NCBI GenBank assembly: GCA_020633465.1
Contig: JACKDN010000005.1
Coordinates: 248,001-312,000 of the forward strand
Origin: Myxococcales bacterium
Lineage (GTDB): Bacteria > Myxococcota_A > Bradymonadia > UBA7976 > UBA1532
Direction of reading: 5' to 3'
DNA length: 64,000 nucleotides
In this document: piece after piece, positions 47,809-56,700 of the stretch
Position numbering within the stretch: position 1 is the first letter of the stretch
Layout of the letters: every line of letters starts with the position of its first letter
Notes under the pieces: model-generated
What the model was told of the DNA's origin: nothing
Databases searched by the model: none
The model's input: only the letters and a program-made list of their open reading frames with translations
Program-made: the position numbers and the translations under genes

Positions 47809-48450
47809 GTCTACGGCTATCGCATCTTCGACCGCTACCAGCGGCCCTGCGCCAGCCTGGTCATCCTCGCGGACGATCACGCCGACTGGCGACCGGACGG
47901 CTTCCGGACCGGCCTGTGGGGCAGCGAGCTGACCATGCGGTTCGCGACCACCAAGCTGCTCGACCTGGACCCGGACGATCCGGCCCACGCGGGCAACCCC
48001 TTCAACGCCGTGATCGCCGCGCACCGACGGGCGCTGGAGACGCGGCGGGATCCGCAGGCTCGGCTGCGCTGGAAGGTCGAGATCGTCCGCGCCCTCTACG
48101 CCCGCGGATTCGACCGGCAGGTCGTGCTGGACGTCTTCCGCTTCATCGACTGGGCGCTGACCCTGCCGGTTGAGCTCGAGCCCACCTTTCATCAGACTCT
48201 GGACGAGATCGAGGAGGCCTTCGCCATGCCCTACGTCACCAGCATCGAGCGCCGCGGCATCGAGAAGGGCCGCGAGGAGGGCCGCATCGAGATGCTCCTC
48301 ACCGTGCTCCGGAACCAGCTGCAGCTCCGCTTCGGCCCGCTCGACGAGGCGACCGAGGCGCGCATCGCGGCGGCGGCGCCCGCTGACATGCTGCGATGGG
48401 CCAACCGGGTCATCGAAGCCGAGTCGCTCGAGGACGTCTTCGCGGACTGA
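47809..48450 (+). pseudogene. Rpn-like protein copy A, nuclease part missing
   Basis: In-frame sequence from VYGYRIFDRYQRPCASLVILADD to DVFAD matches the C-terminal ~214 residues of copy B at 49426. The N-terminal ~95 residues with the PD-(D/E)XK core (VDLLV...VEVQ) are gone; the homology begins abruptly at 47809. The C-terminal helical part and DUF4351-like end (LRNQLQLRFGPLDEATEARIAAAAP...RVIEAESLEDVF) are intact. An internal ATG at 47935 could still give a 171-residue protein. The GREE repeat is reduced to KGREEGRIEM. Confidence 0.75.
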
Positions 48451-48503
48451 CTGGCCGGCGCCGGCGCAGGCAGCCGCCGGTGGTGGGGCAGTGGGACGGG
48501 CAC

Positions 48504-49226
48504 ATGGGCCATCGCACCGTCGAGGAGCGAGCGCCGGCGCGACAGCCTCGCTGGGCGTTGCTGTCGCTCCTCGTTCTGCTCAGCGCACCCACGTGCGCGC
48601 AGCTCGGGCTCGACTTCGCCCGGGCGGGCTTCGAGCGCCCACCGCCCGTCATCCCCTGGAGCTACTGGCCGGAACTCCTCGCCTTCATGACGCTCTGCTT
48701 CGCCCTTGCCCTGCGGGAGACCAGGCGCGCCTTCTGGACCGACCGGCTCCCTGCCTCGGCGCCTTCGGGGTCGTGGCGGCGCTCCTCTTCGGCACCCTCG
48801 GGGCCGCGCAGGATGCCCTCTTGGACGTCCGCTGCGACGTCGGGGGCGCCGACGCGTGCGCCTGGCTGGGCCTGAGGGCCCAAGCCGACGGCGAGAGCGA
48901 CCGCGCGGTCGACTACCTGGACCGCGCGTGTCGAGGTGTCGCGCCCGAGTACGGCGGGAACTTCGACCCGGCGCACGCGTGCCTGGCGCTGGCCAGCCTG
49001 CACCCCCGAACGCGCACCGACGCTCGCTGTCCGCGCAGATACCCGAGACAACGACAGAGGCGCGGCGGCCGCCGGTGTGCTGCGCGCCTGCTTCGTCGAC
49101 CCCGTGCCAGCCTGCGCCGGCGCGTGCGGACGACTGGCGCCGCGCGACATCAACCACGGCGTCTACGATGTCCGGTCCTGCCTCATCGCGCTGCAGTCCG
49201 ACGTGGGCCCGCCCGCACCGCCTTGA
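48504..49226 (+). pseudogene. Cys-rich small membrane protein, copy B, two frameshifts
   Basis: It starts MGHRTVEERAPARQPRWALLSLLVLLSAPTC, clearly related to copies C and D. The frame breaks near 48750 (the third helix, GAFGVVAALLFG, continues in another frame) and again near 49010 (the end, CFVDPVPACAGACGRLAP, is in a third frame). All Cys-containing blocks are present if the frames are joined. The ATG follows the same GGGACGGGCAC leader as the other copies, which marks the boundary of the duplicated unit. Confidence 0.7.
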
Positions 49227-49357
49227 TCTGCGGCCTCGCCGATGCCGCGCGCCAGGAGCCGGCCGTGGTCGAAGCGGTGGCGGTCGTCGCGGTCGAGTCG
49301 GCCGATCGGGCTCACCGGACCGAGTCCTCTGCTCGCAGTCCTTCCACGACACCGCCC

Positions 49358-49392
49358 CACTTTCGTGCAACACGCGCGCGCCGTTGTCCGAT
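49358..49392 (+). promoter_or_regulatory. Upstream element shared with the HEAT-like gene
   Basis: CACTTTCGTGCAACACGCGC followed, after a short GC run, by TGTCCGAT, ending 33 nt before ATG 49426. It matches the 19511-19544 element at 19 of the first 20 positions and at all 8 positions of TGTCCGAT. It marks 49426 as the true, ancestral start of the Rpn gene. Confidence 0.4.
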
Positions 49393-49425
49393 GACGTCCC
49401 CGCGCAACGGACGGGAGGCGGCGCG

Positions 49426-50404
49426 ATGACCGAACAACCAGACGACTTCGATACCCCTGGAAGGACATCCTGCGGGACCTCTTCCCCGCGGCGATGCAGC
49501 GGTTCTTCCCGCGGTGCACGCGGGCATCGACTGGAGTCGCGGGTACGACTTCCTCGACAAGGAGCTGCAGAAGATCACGCGGCGGGCGAAGACGGGCCGG
49601 CGGCACGTGGACCTGTTGGTGCGGGTCTACGGGCACGGCGGGGACGAGCGCTGGCTGCTGGTGCACGTCGAGGTGCAGGTCCAGAAGGACGCCGACCTGC
49701 CGGCGCGGATGTTCGTCTACGGGTACCGAATCTATGATCGGTACCAGCGGCCCTGCGCCAGCCTGGCCATCCTGGCGGACGACAACCCGGACTGGCGACC
49801 GGACGCCTTCTGGACGGGCCTGTGGGGCAGCGAGCTGAGCATGCGGTTCGCGACGGCGAAGCTGCTCGACCTCGACCCGGACGATCCGGCCCACGCGGGC
49901 AATCCCTTCAACGCCGTCATCGCCGCGCACCGGCGCGCGCTCGAGACCCAGCGGGATCCGCAGGCTCGACTGCGCTGGAAGGTCGAGCTCGTGCGCGCCC
50001 TCTACGCCCGCGGCTTCGACCGGCAGGTCGTGCTGGACGTCTTCCGCTTCATCGACTGGGCGCTGACCCTGCCGGTTGAGCTCGAGCCCACCTTTCATCA
50101 GACTCTGGACGAGATCGAGGAGGCCTTCGCCATGCCCTACGTCACCAGCATCGAGCGCCGCGGGATCGAGAAGGGCCGCGAACAGGGCCGCGAGGAGGGC
50201 CGCGAGGAGGGCCGCGAAGAGGGCCGCGAAGAGGGTCAGGTCCTGGCCCTGGGCACGATGCTGCGCAGGTTGCTCCGCCTTCGCTTCGGTCTCGTCGACG
50301 ATGCCACCGAGGCCCGCATCGCGGCGGCGACGTCGGACGACCTCATGCGCTGGACCGAGCGGGTGATCGACGCCGAGTCGCTCGACGACGTCTTCGCGGG
50401 CTGA
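49426..50404 (+). CDS. Rpn-like PD-(D/E)XK nuclease with DUF4351, copy B (frameshifted N-terminus)
   Basis: The only copy with the nuclease core. From ATG 49426 it reads MTEQPDDFDTP. A missing base near 49456 and another near 49508 move the rest to the frame that runs uninterrupted to 50404 (an internal GTG at 49514 opens it). Joined, it is ~326 residues: WKDILRDLFP, RRHVDLLVRVYG and LLVHVEVQVQ (catalytic Asp and Glu-x-Gln), the conserved middle, a charged GREE tandem repeat, and a DUF4351-like end. Rpn-family proteins are recombination-promoting or DNA-cutting nucleases, some linked to phage defence. A GGGAGG precedes the ATG. Confidence 0.75.
50173..50236 (+). repeat. 12-bp repeat encoding Gly-Arg-Glu-Glu units (five units)
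   Basis: GGCCGCGA(A/G)(C/G)AG-type units encode GREQ, then GREE four times, in the linker between the Rpn conserved region and the DUF4351 end. The equivalent tract in copy C has one more unit. Confidence 0.85.
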
Positions 50405-50449
50405 GCCGCGGGCGCGGGCAAACCGCCAGGCGGGCGCTGGGACGGGCAG

Positions 50450-51187
50450 ATGGGCGATGGCCGCGCCAACGAACGATCGACCCGCACCCGACCGCCGCGC
50501 TGGTGGTGGGTGTCGGTGCTCCTGCTACTGAGCGTGCCGACTTGCGCTCAGTTCGGGACGGACTCGATGCGTGTCCTCGAGTGGCACCTGCCGCCGGTCA
50601 TCCCGATGCGCTGGTGGAGCACCGTTGCGCTCTTCGTGGCGGTCTGCTTCGTGCTCGTCGCCTGGGAGGCTCGGCGGGCGTCTGGATGGCAGCGGCTCGC
50701 CGTCGTCGCTCTCGTCTTCGTCGCCTGGCAACTCGGCGTCCGTGTGCTCGCACCGGCGCAGCCTTATTTCCTCGATCTTCGCTGCGCCTCGGGCAGCGCG
50801 GAGGCGTGTGCGTGGCTCGGCGAGCAGGCCCGCTCGGCCGGCGATCACGTGACCGCCACGCGGTATCTCGAGCGGGCGTGCGACGGCTCGTCCGAGTCCA
50901 TCGCACGCGCCTTCTATGGTCCACCCCTCGCGTGCGTCGGGCTGGCCAGTCTCCAGCCGGAGCGCGCGGCGACCCTGTGGGCTCGTCTGGCGCCACCGAA
51001 TGACGCGCAGACCGCCTGGGCAGCCGACGCCCTCGCGGCCTGCTTTGTGAAGCCGGTGCCGGCCTGCGCGACGGCGTGCGCCGAGATGGCGCAGCAGTCG
51101 CTGTCGAGCGGCCCAATTGGCGTGCACGAATGCCTCCGCTACGCGCCGAGACGCACCACCCGTCGCGCGCCGCCCGCTTCTCCCTGA
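50450..51187 (+). CDS. Cys-rich small membrane protein, copy C
   Basis: An intact 245-residue paralogue. An Arg-rich start (MGDGRANERSTRTRPPRWWW) leads to three hydrophobic helices (VSVLLLLSVPTC, VALFVAVCFVLVAW, LAVVALVFVAWQLGVRVLAP) and a Cys-rich soluble domain: CASGSAEACAWLGEQARSAGD and ATRYLERACDG (Sel1-like), ACVGLASLQPERA, CFVKPVPACATACAEMA. It begins 45 bp after Rpn copy B within the same duplicated unit, so the two are probably co-transcribed. The Cys pairs point to a periplasmic location for the C-terminal domain. No family assigned. Confidence 0.8.
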   Translation: MGDGRANERSTRTRPPRWWWVSVLLLLSVPTCAQFGTDSMRVLEWHLPPVIPMRWWSTVALFVAVCFVLVAWEARRASGWQRLAVVALVFVAWQLGVRVLAPAQPYFLDLRCASGSAEACAWLGEQARSAGDHVTATRYLERACDGSSESIARAFYGPPLACVGLASLQPERAATLWARLAPPNDAQTAWAADALAACFVKPVPACATACAEMAQQSLSSGPIGVHECLRYAPRRTTRRAPPASP

Positions 51188-51208
51188 CGCGCCGACGGAA
51201 CAGCGACC

Positions 51209-51769
51209 GCAACGTCTTGGACCTCGACCCGGACGATGCGGCCCACGCGGGCAACCCCTTCAACGCCGTCATCGCCGCGCACCGGCGCGCGCTCGAGACC
51301 CAGCGGGATCCGCAGGCTCCGGCTGCGCTGGAAGGTCGAGCTCGTGCGCGCCCTCTACGCCCGCGGATGCGACCGGCAGGTCGTGCTGGACGTCTTCCGC
51401 TTCATCGACTGGGCGCTGACCCTGCCGGTTGAGCTCGAGCCCACCTTTCATCAGACTCTGGACGAGATCGAGGAGGCCTTCGCCATGCCCTACGTCACCA
51501 GCATCGAGCGCCGCGGGATCGAGAAGGGCCGCGAACAGGGCCGCGAGGAGGGCCGCGAGGAGGGCCGCGAGGAGGGCCGCGAAGAGGGCCGCGAAGAGGG
51601 TCAGGTCCTGGCCCTGGGCACGATGCTGCGCAGGTTGCTCCGCCTTCGGTTCGGTCCCGTCGACGATGCCACCGAGGCCCGCATCGCGGCGGCGACGTCG
51701 GACGACCTCATGCGCTGGACCGAGCGGGTGATCGACGCCGAGTCGCTCGACGACGTCTTCGCGGGCTGA
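51209..51769 (+). pseudogene. Rpn-like protein copy C, N-terminus lost and one frameshift
   Basis: Homology to copy B begins at about 51217 (LDLDPDDAAHAGNPFNAV), directly downstream of membrane-protein copy C, so the nuclease part is missing. One extra C near 51319 shifts the frame; after it the sequence is open to 51769. The 3' half is nearly identical to copy B at nucleotide level, except for one additional 12-bp GREE unit, showing a very recent duplication or gene conversion. Confidence 0.75.
51526..51600 (+). repeat. 12-bp repeat encoding Gly-Arg-Glu-Glu units (six units)
   Basis: Same repeat as at 50173-50236, with GREQ followed by GREE five times. The flanking sequence is almost identical in both copies, so the 12-bp length difference is a recent slippage event. 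Confidence 0.85.
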
Positions 51770-51814
51770 GCCGCGGGCGCGGGCAAACCGCCGGGCGGGC
51801 GCTGGGACGGGCAC

Positions 51815-52549
51815 ATGAGCGATGGGACCGCGGACGAACGGATCGCAGCGGCGCGGCGGCCCCGCTGGGGCTATCTCTGGCTCCTGATCCTGCTCAGCGC
51901 GCCGACCTGCGTCCAAGTCGGCGGCGACTCGTTCCGCATGATGGAGGGCGGCGTGCCTCCCGCGGTGCCGCAGGACTGGGGGACCCCGCTGTTCCTTGGT
52001 GTGCTGCTGTGCTTCGCGCTCGCGCTCCGGGAGACGCGGGGCGCGTTCTGGTCCGACGGGTTGGCGATGGTGTTCACCTTTGGCGTCACGTGCATCGTGG
52101 CGGCCATCGTCCTAGCGCCGGCGCAGCCCATCCTCCAGCGCATCCGGTGCCACCGCGGCGGGTCGGGTGCGTGCGCCTGGCTCGGCGAGCGCGCCCGGGC
52201 GGATGGCGATCGGACGAAGGCGGTGGCCTACCTGGAGGCGGCCTGCCAAGGGGCCCCGCAGCGCGACGCGCTTCTCTATTCGCCGGCGCTCGCCTGCGTC
52301 GGTCTCGCCACCCTCCAGCCCCAACGCGCACCGGCCCTGCGGGCGCGGGTGTCGGCCCTCGACACGTACCGGGCCGACGAGGCGTCGGCCGCGCTGACCG
52401 CCTGCTTCGTCGATCCCGTCCCGGCGTGCGCCGACCCGTGCGCCCAGCTGGCCGAGGAGCGGCTGTGGCTGGGCCCCTTCAGGGTGCACGGGTGTCTGCG
52501 CGAGCTCGCCGGCCCCCTGGACCGGCCCACAGCGCCCGCCCCTCCTTGA
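51815..52549 (+). CDS. Cys-rich small membrane protein, copy D
   Basis: An intact 244-residue paralogue with the same layout as copy C. A charged N-terminus is followed by three helices (YLWLLILLSAPTC, LFLGVLLCFALALRET, VFTFGVTCIVAAIVLAP) and the Sel1-like Cys domain (CHRGGSGACAWLGERARADGD, AVAYLEAACQG, ACVGLATLQPQRAP, CFVDPVPACADPCAQLAEE). It starts 45 bp after Rpn copy C behind the same leader. It is last in the array and is followed by a kinase gene after 32 bp, which may be co-transcribed. Confidence 0.8.
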   Translation: MSDGTADERIAAARRPRWGYLWLLILLSAPTCVQVGGDSFRMMEGGVPPAVPQDWGTPLFLGVLLCFALALRETRGAFWSDGLAMVFTFGVTCIVAAIVLAPAQPILQRIRCHRGGSGACAWLGERARADGDRTKAVAYLEAACQGAPQRDALLYSPALACVGLATLQPQRAPALRARVSALDTYRADEASAALTACFVDPVPACADPCAQLAEERLWLGPFRVHGCLRELAGPLDRPTAPAPP

Positions 52550-52581
52550 CGCGCCGCGGGGGTGGTGGCCAACTGCCGAGG

Positions 52582-53778
52582 ATGACCGCCCGCCCGCCCG
52601 TGCCCGTCGGCCGCTATCAGCTGTTCAAGAGCCTCAAGAAGGGCGGCATGGCGCGGGTGTTCCTGGGCCTCGACCCCGACCGGCCCGAGCAGCTCGTCGC
52701 GGTCAAGACGCTCCTGCCCAAGCTGGCGCGCCAGAAGCTGCACCGCGAGATGTTCACGTCGGAGGGCAAGGTGGGGCTGCGCCTTCAGCACCCCAACATC
52801 GTCCGCACGCTGGATCACGGCGTCAGCGACGGCACCGCCTTCATCGCCATGGAGTTCATCTTCGGCTTCGACCTGTCGACGGTGCTGCGGCGCCTGCGCA
52901 AGGACGGGCGGCGCATGCCCATCCCGCTGGCGGTCGGGCTGGCCCGCGCGGTGGCGGGGGCGCTGGCGTACGCGCACGAGCTGACCGACGAGTTCGCCCA
53001 GCCCCTCGACATCGTCAACCGCGACGTCAGCCCCGGCAACATCATGATCGGCTTCGACGGGCGCGTGAAGCTGATCGACTTCGGCATCGCCCAGACCACC
53101 ATCGACGTGAAGAGCCAGATCGGCTCGATCAAGGGCAAGATCAGCTACATGGCGCCCGAGCAGGTGCGCGGCCTGCCGGTCGACGCGCGCGCCGACCTGT
53201 TCTCGCTGGGCACGGTGCTCTACGAGATGTTGACCGGCGTGCAGGTGTTCCACGACGAGGGCGACTTCGCGACGATGGAGCGCGTGCGCCGGGCCGAGGC
53301 GCCGCCGCCCTCGACGCACAACCCGGAGGTGGACGCCGATCTCGACGCGCTGTGCGCCCGCGCGATGACCCGGGAGGTGATCGACCGCTACCCCTCGGCG
53401 CGCGACGTCCTGCGTGACCTCGAGCGCTGGCTCGAGGGCCGCGAGGACGCCACCCGGCCCGAGGCGATGGCCGAGTTCCTCCGCAGCCTGTTCGACCGCC
53501 AGATCGAAGAGATGCGCGCCGACATCGAGGCCGCGCGCAAGGTGGCCACCGGCGAGCCCCTGCCCGAGGAGTCCACCGACGCGCCCACCGGCGCGCGGCG
53601 GCCGCCCCGCCTGATCAGCGAGGACACCCTGGCCGAGATGGCGGGCTACGATCCCGAGGCCGACGCCGAGCCCGCGCCGCCGACCCCCGCGCCGATGCCG
53701 ACGGGCGGCGTGCCCTGGGCGATCATCGCGGCGGTCGTCCTCGCCGGCGCCGTCGCCGCCTGGCTGGCCCTGCGGTGA
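52582..53778 (+). CDS. Eukaryote-like Ser/Thr protein kinase with C-terminal membrane anchor
   Basis: A 398-residue kinase. The domain (~10-285) has the glycine loop KKGGMARVF, VAVKTL lysine, helix-C Glu (FTSEGKV), a catalytic loop reading NRDVSPGN (Asn for the usual His), an intact DFG (LIDFGIAQ) and SYMAPEQV. A helical, acidic segment (~290-370) is followed by a single TM helix (WAIIAAVVLAGAVAAWLAL) at the very end, so the kinase faces the cytosol. Its TGA overlaps the GTG of the giant TPR gene (GTGA), which makes that protein a likely partner or substrate. Confidence 0.93.
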   Translation: MTARPPVPVGRYQLFKSLKKGGMARVFLGLDPDRPEQLVAVKTLLPKLARQKLHREMFTSEGKVGLRLQHPNIVRTLDHGVSDGTAFIAMEFIFGFDLSTVLRRLRKDGRRMPIPLAVGLARAVAGALAYAHELTDEFAQPLDIVNRDVSPGNIMIGFDGRVKLIDFGIAQTTIDVKSQIGSIKGKISYMAPEQVRGLPVDARADLFSLGTVLYEMLTGVQVFHDEGDFATMERVRRAEAPPPSTHNPEVDADLDALCARAMTREVIDRYPSARDVLRDLERWLEGREDATRPEAMAEFLRSLFDRQIEEMRADIEAARKVATGEPLPEESTDAPTGARRPPRLISEDTLAEMAGYDPEADAEPAPPTPAPMPTGGVPWAIIAAVVLAGAVAAWLALR

Positions 53779-56700
53779 AGACCCCGCTGCCCGGGCGCGA
53801 GACGGTGCGCGGGCCGGCGCCGCGCATCGACCTGCCGGACGCCGCGCAGTGGCGGCGCCACGTGGCCCTGCTGGCCCGCCGCGCCGCGCAGCTGAAGGAT
53901 CCCGTCGCGGTCGCCCGGCAGCATCACCAGCGCGCCCGCGTGCTGCACGACGAGCTGGGCGACGAGCCCGCGGCCGTCGAGGCCTGGCGCGCCGCCCTGG
54001 CCGCCTGGCCCGGCCACCTGCCCACCCTGCTCGACCTGCGCGACCGCGCCCTGGCCGACGACGACGTCGAGCTGGCCCGCGACGTCTTCGATCGCGCCGT
54101 CGAGGTGCTGGCCCGCCCGGGCGCCGATCGCGCGGACGCCGCCGAGGTCGCCGGCTTCTTCCTGCTGGTGTGGCTGATGCGCTGGCCGGATCCGCCCCGC
54201 GCCCGCCGCGCCCTCGCCGCGCTGGTCGAGGCCGGCGATCCCCTCGGCCTCGCGGGCCGCCTGGGCCACCTGTGCCTGGCGCCGGACGATCGCATCGAGG
54301 CCCTGCGCGCCCAGCTCGAGGCCGGCGCGTCCGATCGCGCCGCGCCCGCCGCCGAGCTGGGTCAGTCCCTGCTGGACGCCGGCCAGGCGGCCACCGGCGA
54401 GGCCCTGCTGCTCGAGGCCGCCGATCACGATCCCGTCGCCGCGTGGGTGCTGCTGGAGCACGCCTGGCGCGCCGGCGAGCCCCTCGACCGCGCCCGCGCC
54501 CTGGCCCGCATGGCGGCCCGCTGCTCGGAAGGCGCCGGCCCCGCCCTGCGCTTCCTGGCCGGCGAGCAGTGGGAGTTCGCGCTGCACGACCCCGAGCGCG
54601 CCGAGGCCTTCTACGACGACGCGGCCGGCGGCTCCCTCGACACCGTCGTCGCGCTGAAGCGCGTCCTGGGCGCCCTCGCCGTCGATCCCCTCGCCTACGC
54701 CGCCACCCTCGAGGACGAGGCCGCGGCCATCGACGACCCGCGCCTGGCCGGCGTCCTGCTGCTGCGCGCCGCCCAGCGCTTCGCGGCCCTCGACGACGCC
54801 GACCGCGCCCGCCGCATCGCCCGCCGCGCGGCCGAGCGCTGGCCGGACGATCCGCGCCCCCGCCGCCTGCTCGAGCGCGCCGCGTGGTCGGAGGGCCGCC
54901 TCGACACCCTGGGCCCCCACCTGGCCGTCGGCGCCGATCCCGCCCTGGCCCGCGCCCTGCGCGCCGCCCTGCTGGAGCACGGCCGCCGCGATCCCGCCGC
55001 CGCCCTCGACAGCCTGGGCCCCCTCGATCCCGAGGCCGACCGCCTGCTGCTGCGCGCCCGCGGCCGCCTGGCCCCCGACACCGACGCCCGCCTGCGCGCC
55101 TGGCAGCACGAGGCCAACCTGCTGGGCAGCGGCGAGCGCCGCGCCGACCTGTACCTGCGCATCGCCCGCCACTACGCCGGCCACGCGGGCCAGCACGAGA
55201 AGGCCCTGACCTATCTCTTCTGGGTGCTGGATCACGACGCCGAGCACCTGACGGCCCTGCGCCTGATCGAGCACGTCTGCCGCAGCACCCGCCGCCACCG
55301 CCCGCTGATGGAGGTCATCGCGCGCTCGCTGCGCCTGCTCGACCAGCCGGAGGATCGCGCGCCGCTGCAGCGCGAGCTGGCCGCGCTGTGGGAGGCCGTC
55401 GAGGACGATCCCGATCGCTCCGTCGACCTGTACCGCGCGGCCCTGGCCGAGTCGCCCGAGGACGCCCGCACGCTGGCCGAGCTCGAGCGCCTGTACCGCC
55501 GCCTCGACCGCCTGCCCGATCTGCGCACGCTGTACGAGGGCGTGCTGGCGCAGGACATCGCCACCGAGCGCCGCGCCGCCGTCTCGCTGAAGCTGGCCCG
55601 CCTGCTGGCCGACGCCTTCGACGACAAGGCGGCCGCCGCGCGGCTGGCCCGCGAGGCGCTGGCCACGGCACCCCCCGGCGACACCCGCGAGGCGCTGAGC
55701 GCCCTGGTGCACCGCCTGGGCGACGCGCCGCCGGCGCCGCCAAAGCCCGCCCGGGACGGCCGCACGCAGCCGGTGCCGCCGGTGCGTCCGCGCAGCGACG
55801 AGCTGGACGCCCTCGACGCCGCGCCCGTCTTCGACGCAGCCGAGATCGAGGCCCTGGACGCCACGCGCGCCGAGGTGCCGCCCCTGCCGCCGCTGGCGCC
55901 CCTGCCCCGCATCGAGCGTGACGGCCACGTCGACGACGAGGATCAGCTGACCCGCCAGGTGCTGCCCGGCGTCGTCGCCCTGCTGCCCGAGGCCGGGGAG
56001 GCCGAGCCGGACACGATCACGTCCGACGATCCGGCCAACGGCAGCCTGGGCAGCGTCGCCGACTCGGGGCTGTTCGACGTGCCGCCGGCCGAGCCCGAGG
56101 CGATGGACTTCCTGGGCGCCGAGAAGGCCCGCGACCGCACGCTCGACCCCGGCCGCGCCATCATCGCGCGCAAGCTGCGCCGCAGCCGCGGGGCCGAGCG
56201 CGCCGCCGACTGGCCACACGCCGAGGACGCCGGCGTCGCCTCGGCGGTGCGCGCGCTGGAGGAGGGCGATCGCCTCGAGGCGCGGGTCGAGGCGGCCTAC
56301 ACCCTGGGCGCGCGCTACGAGGCGCTGGACGATCGCGCCGCCGCCGTGCGCGCCTACAAGGCCGTGCTCAGCTACCAGGCGGGCGCGGCGCAGGCGATCG
56401 CGCGGCTGGAGGCGCTGTATCGCGAGACAGGCGACTGGAAGGGGCTGGCGCAGGTGCTGGTGGGCGAGGTGGCGCGCACCGGCGACGTCGCCCGCAAGCG
56501 CGCGCTGCTGCTCGAGGTCGCGCGGCTGGCGGCCGGCCCGCTCGAGGATCCCGCGGCGGCCGTCGCCCGCTTCGAGGAGGCCCTGGCCCTCGGCCCGACC
56601 GACCGCGCCGTCGTCCACGAGCTGGCCGCCCTGCTGCGCCGCATCCGCCGCTGGGACGATTATGCCGAGCTGCTGCACGCGCACGGCCTGGACGAGCCGG

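Noticed and set aside
49514..50404. Taking GTG 49514 as the natural start of Rpn copy B
   Set aside because: The conserved upstream element, ribosome-binding site and the MTEQPDDF... start at 49426, together with N-terminal homology in shifted frames, argue for a longer ancestral gene.
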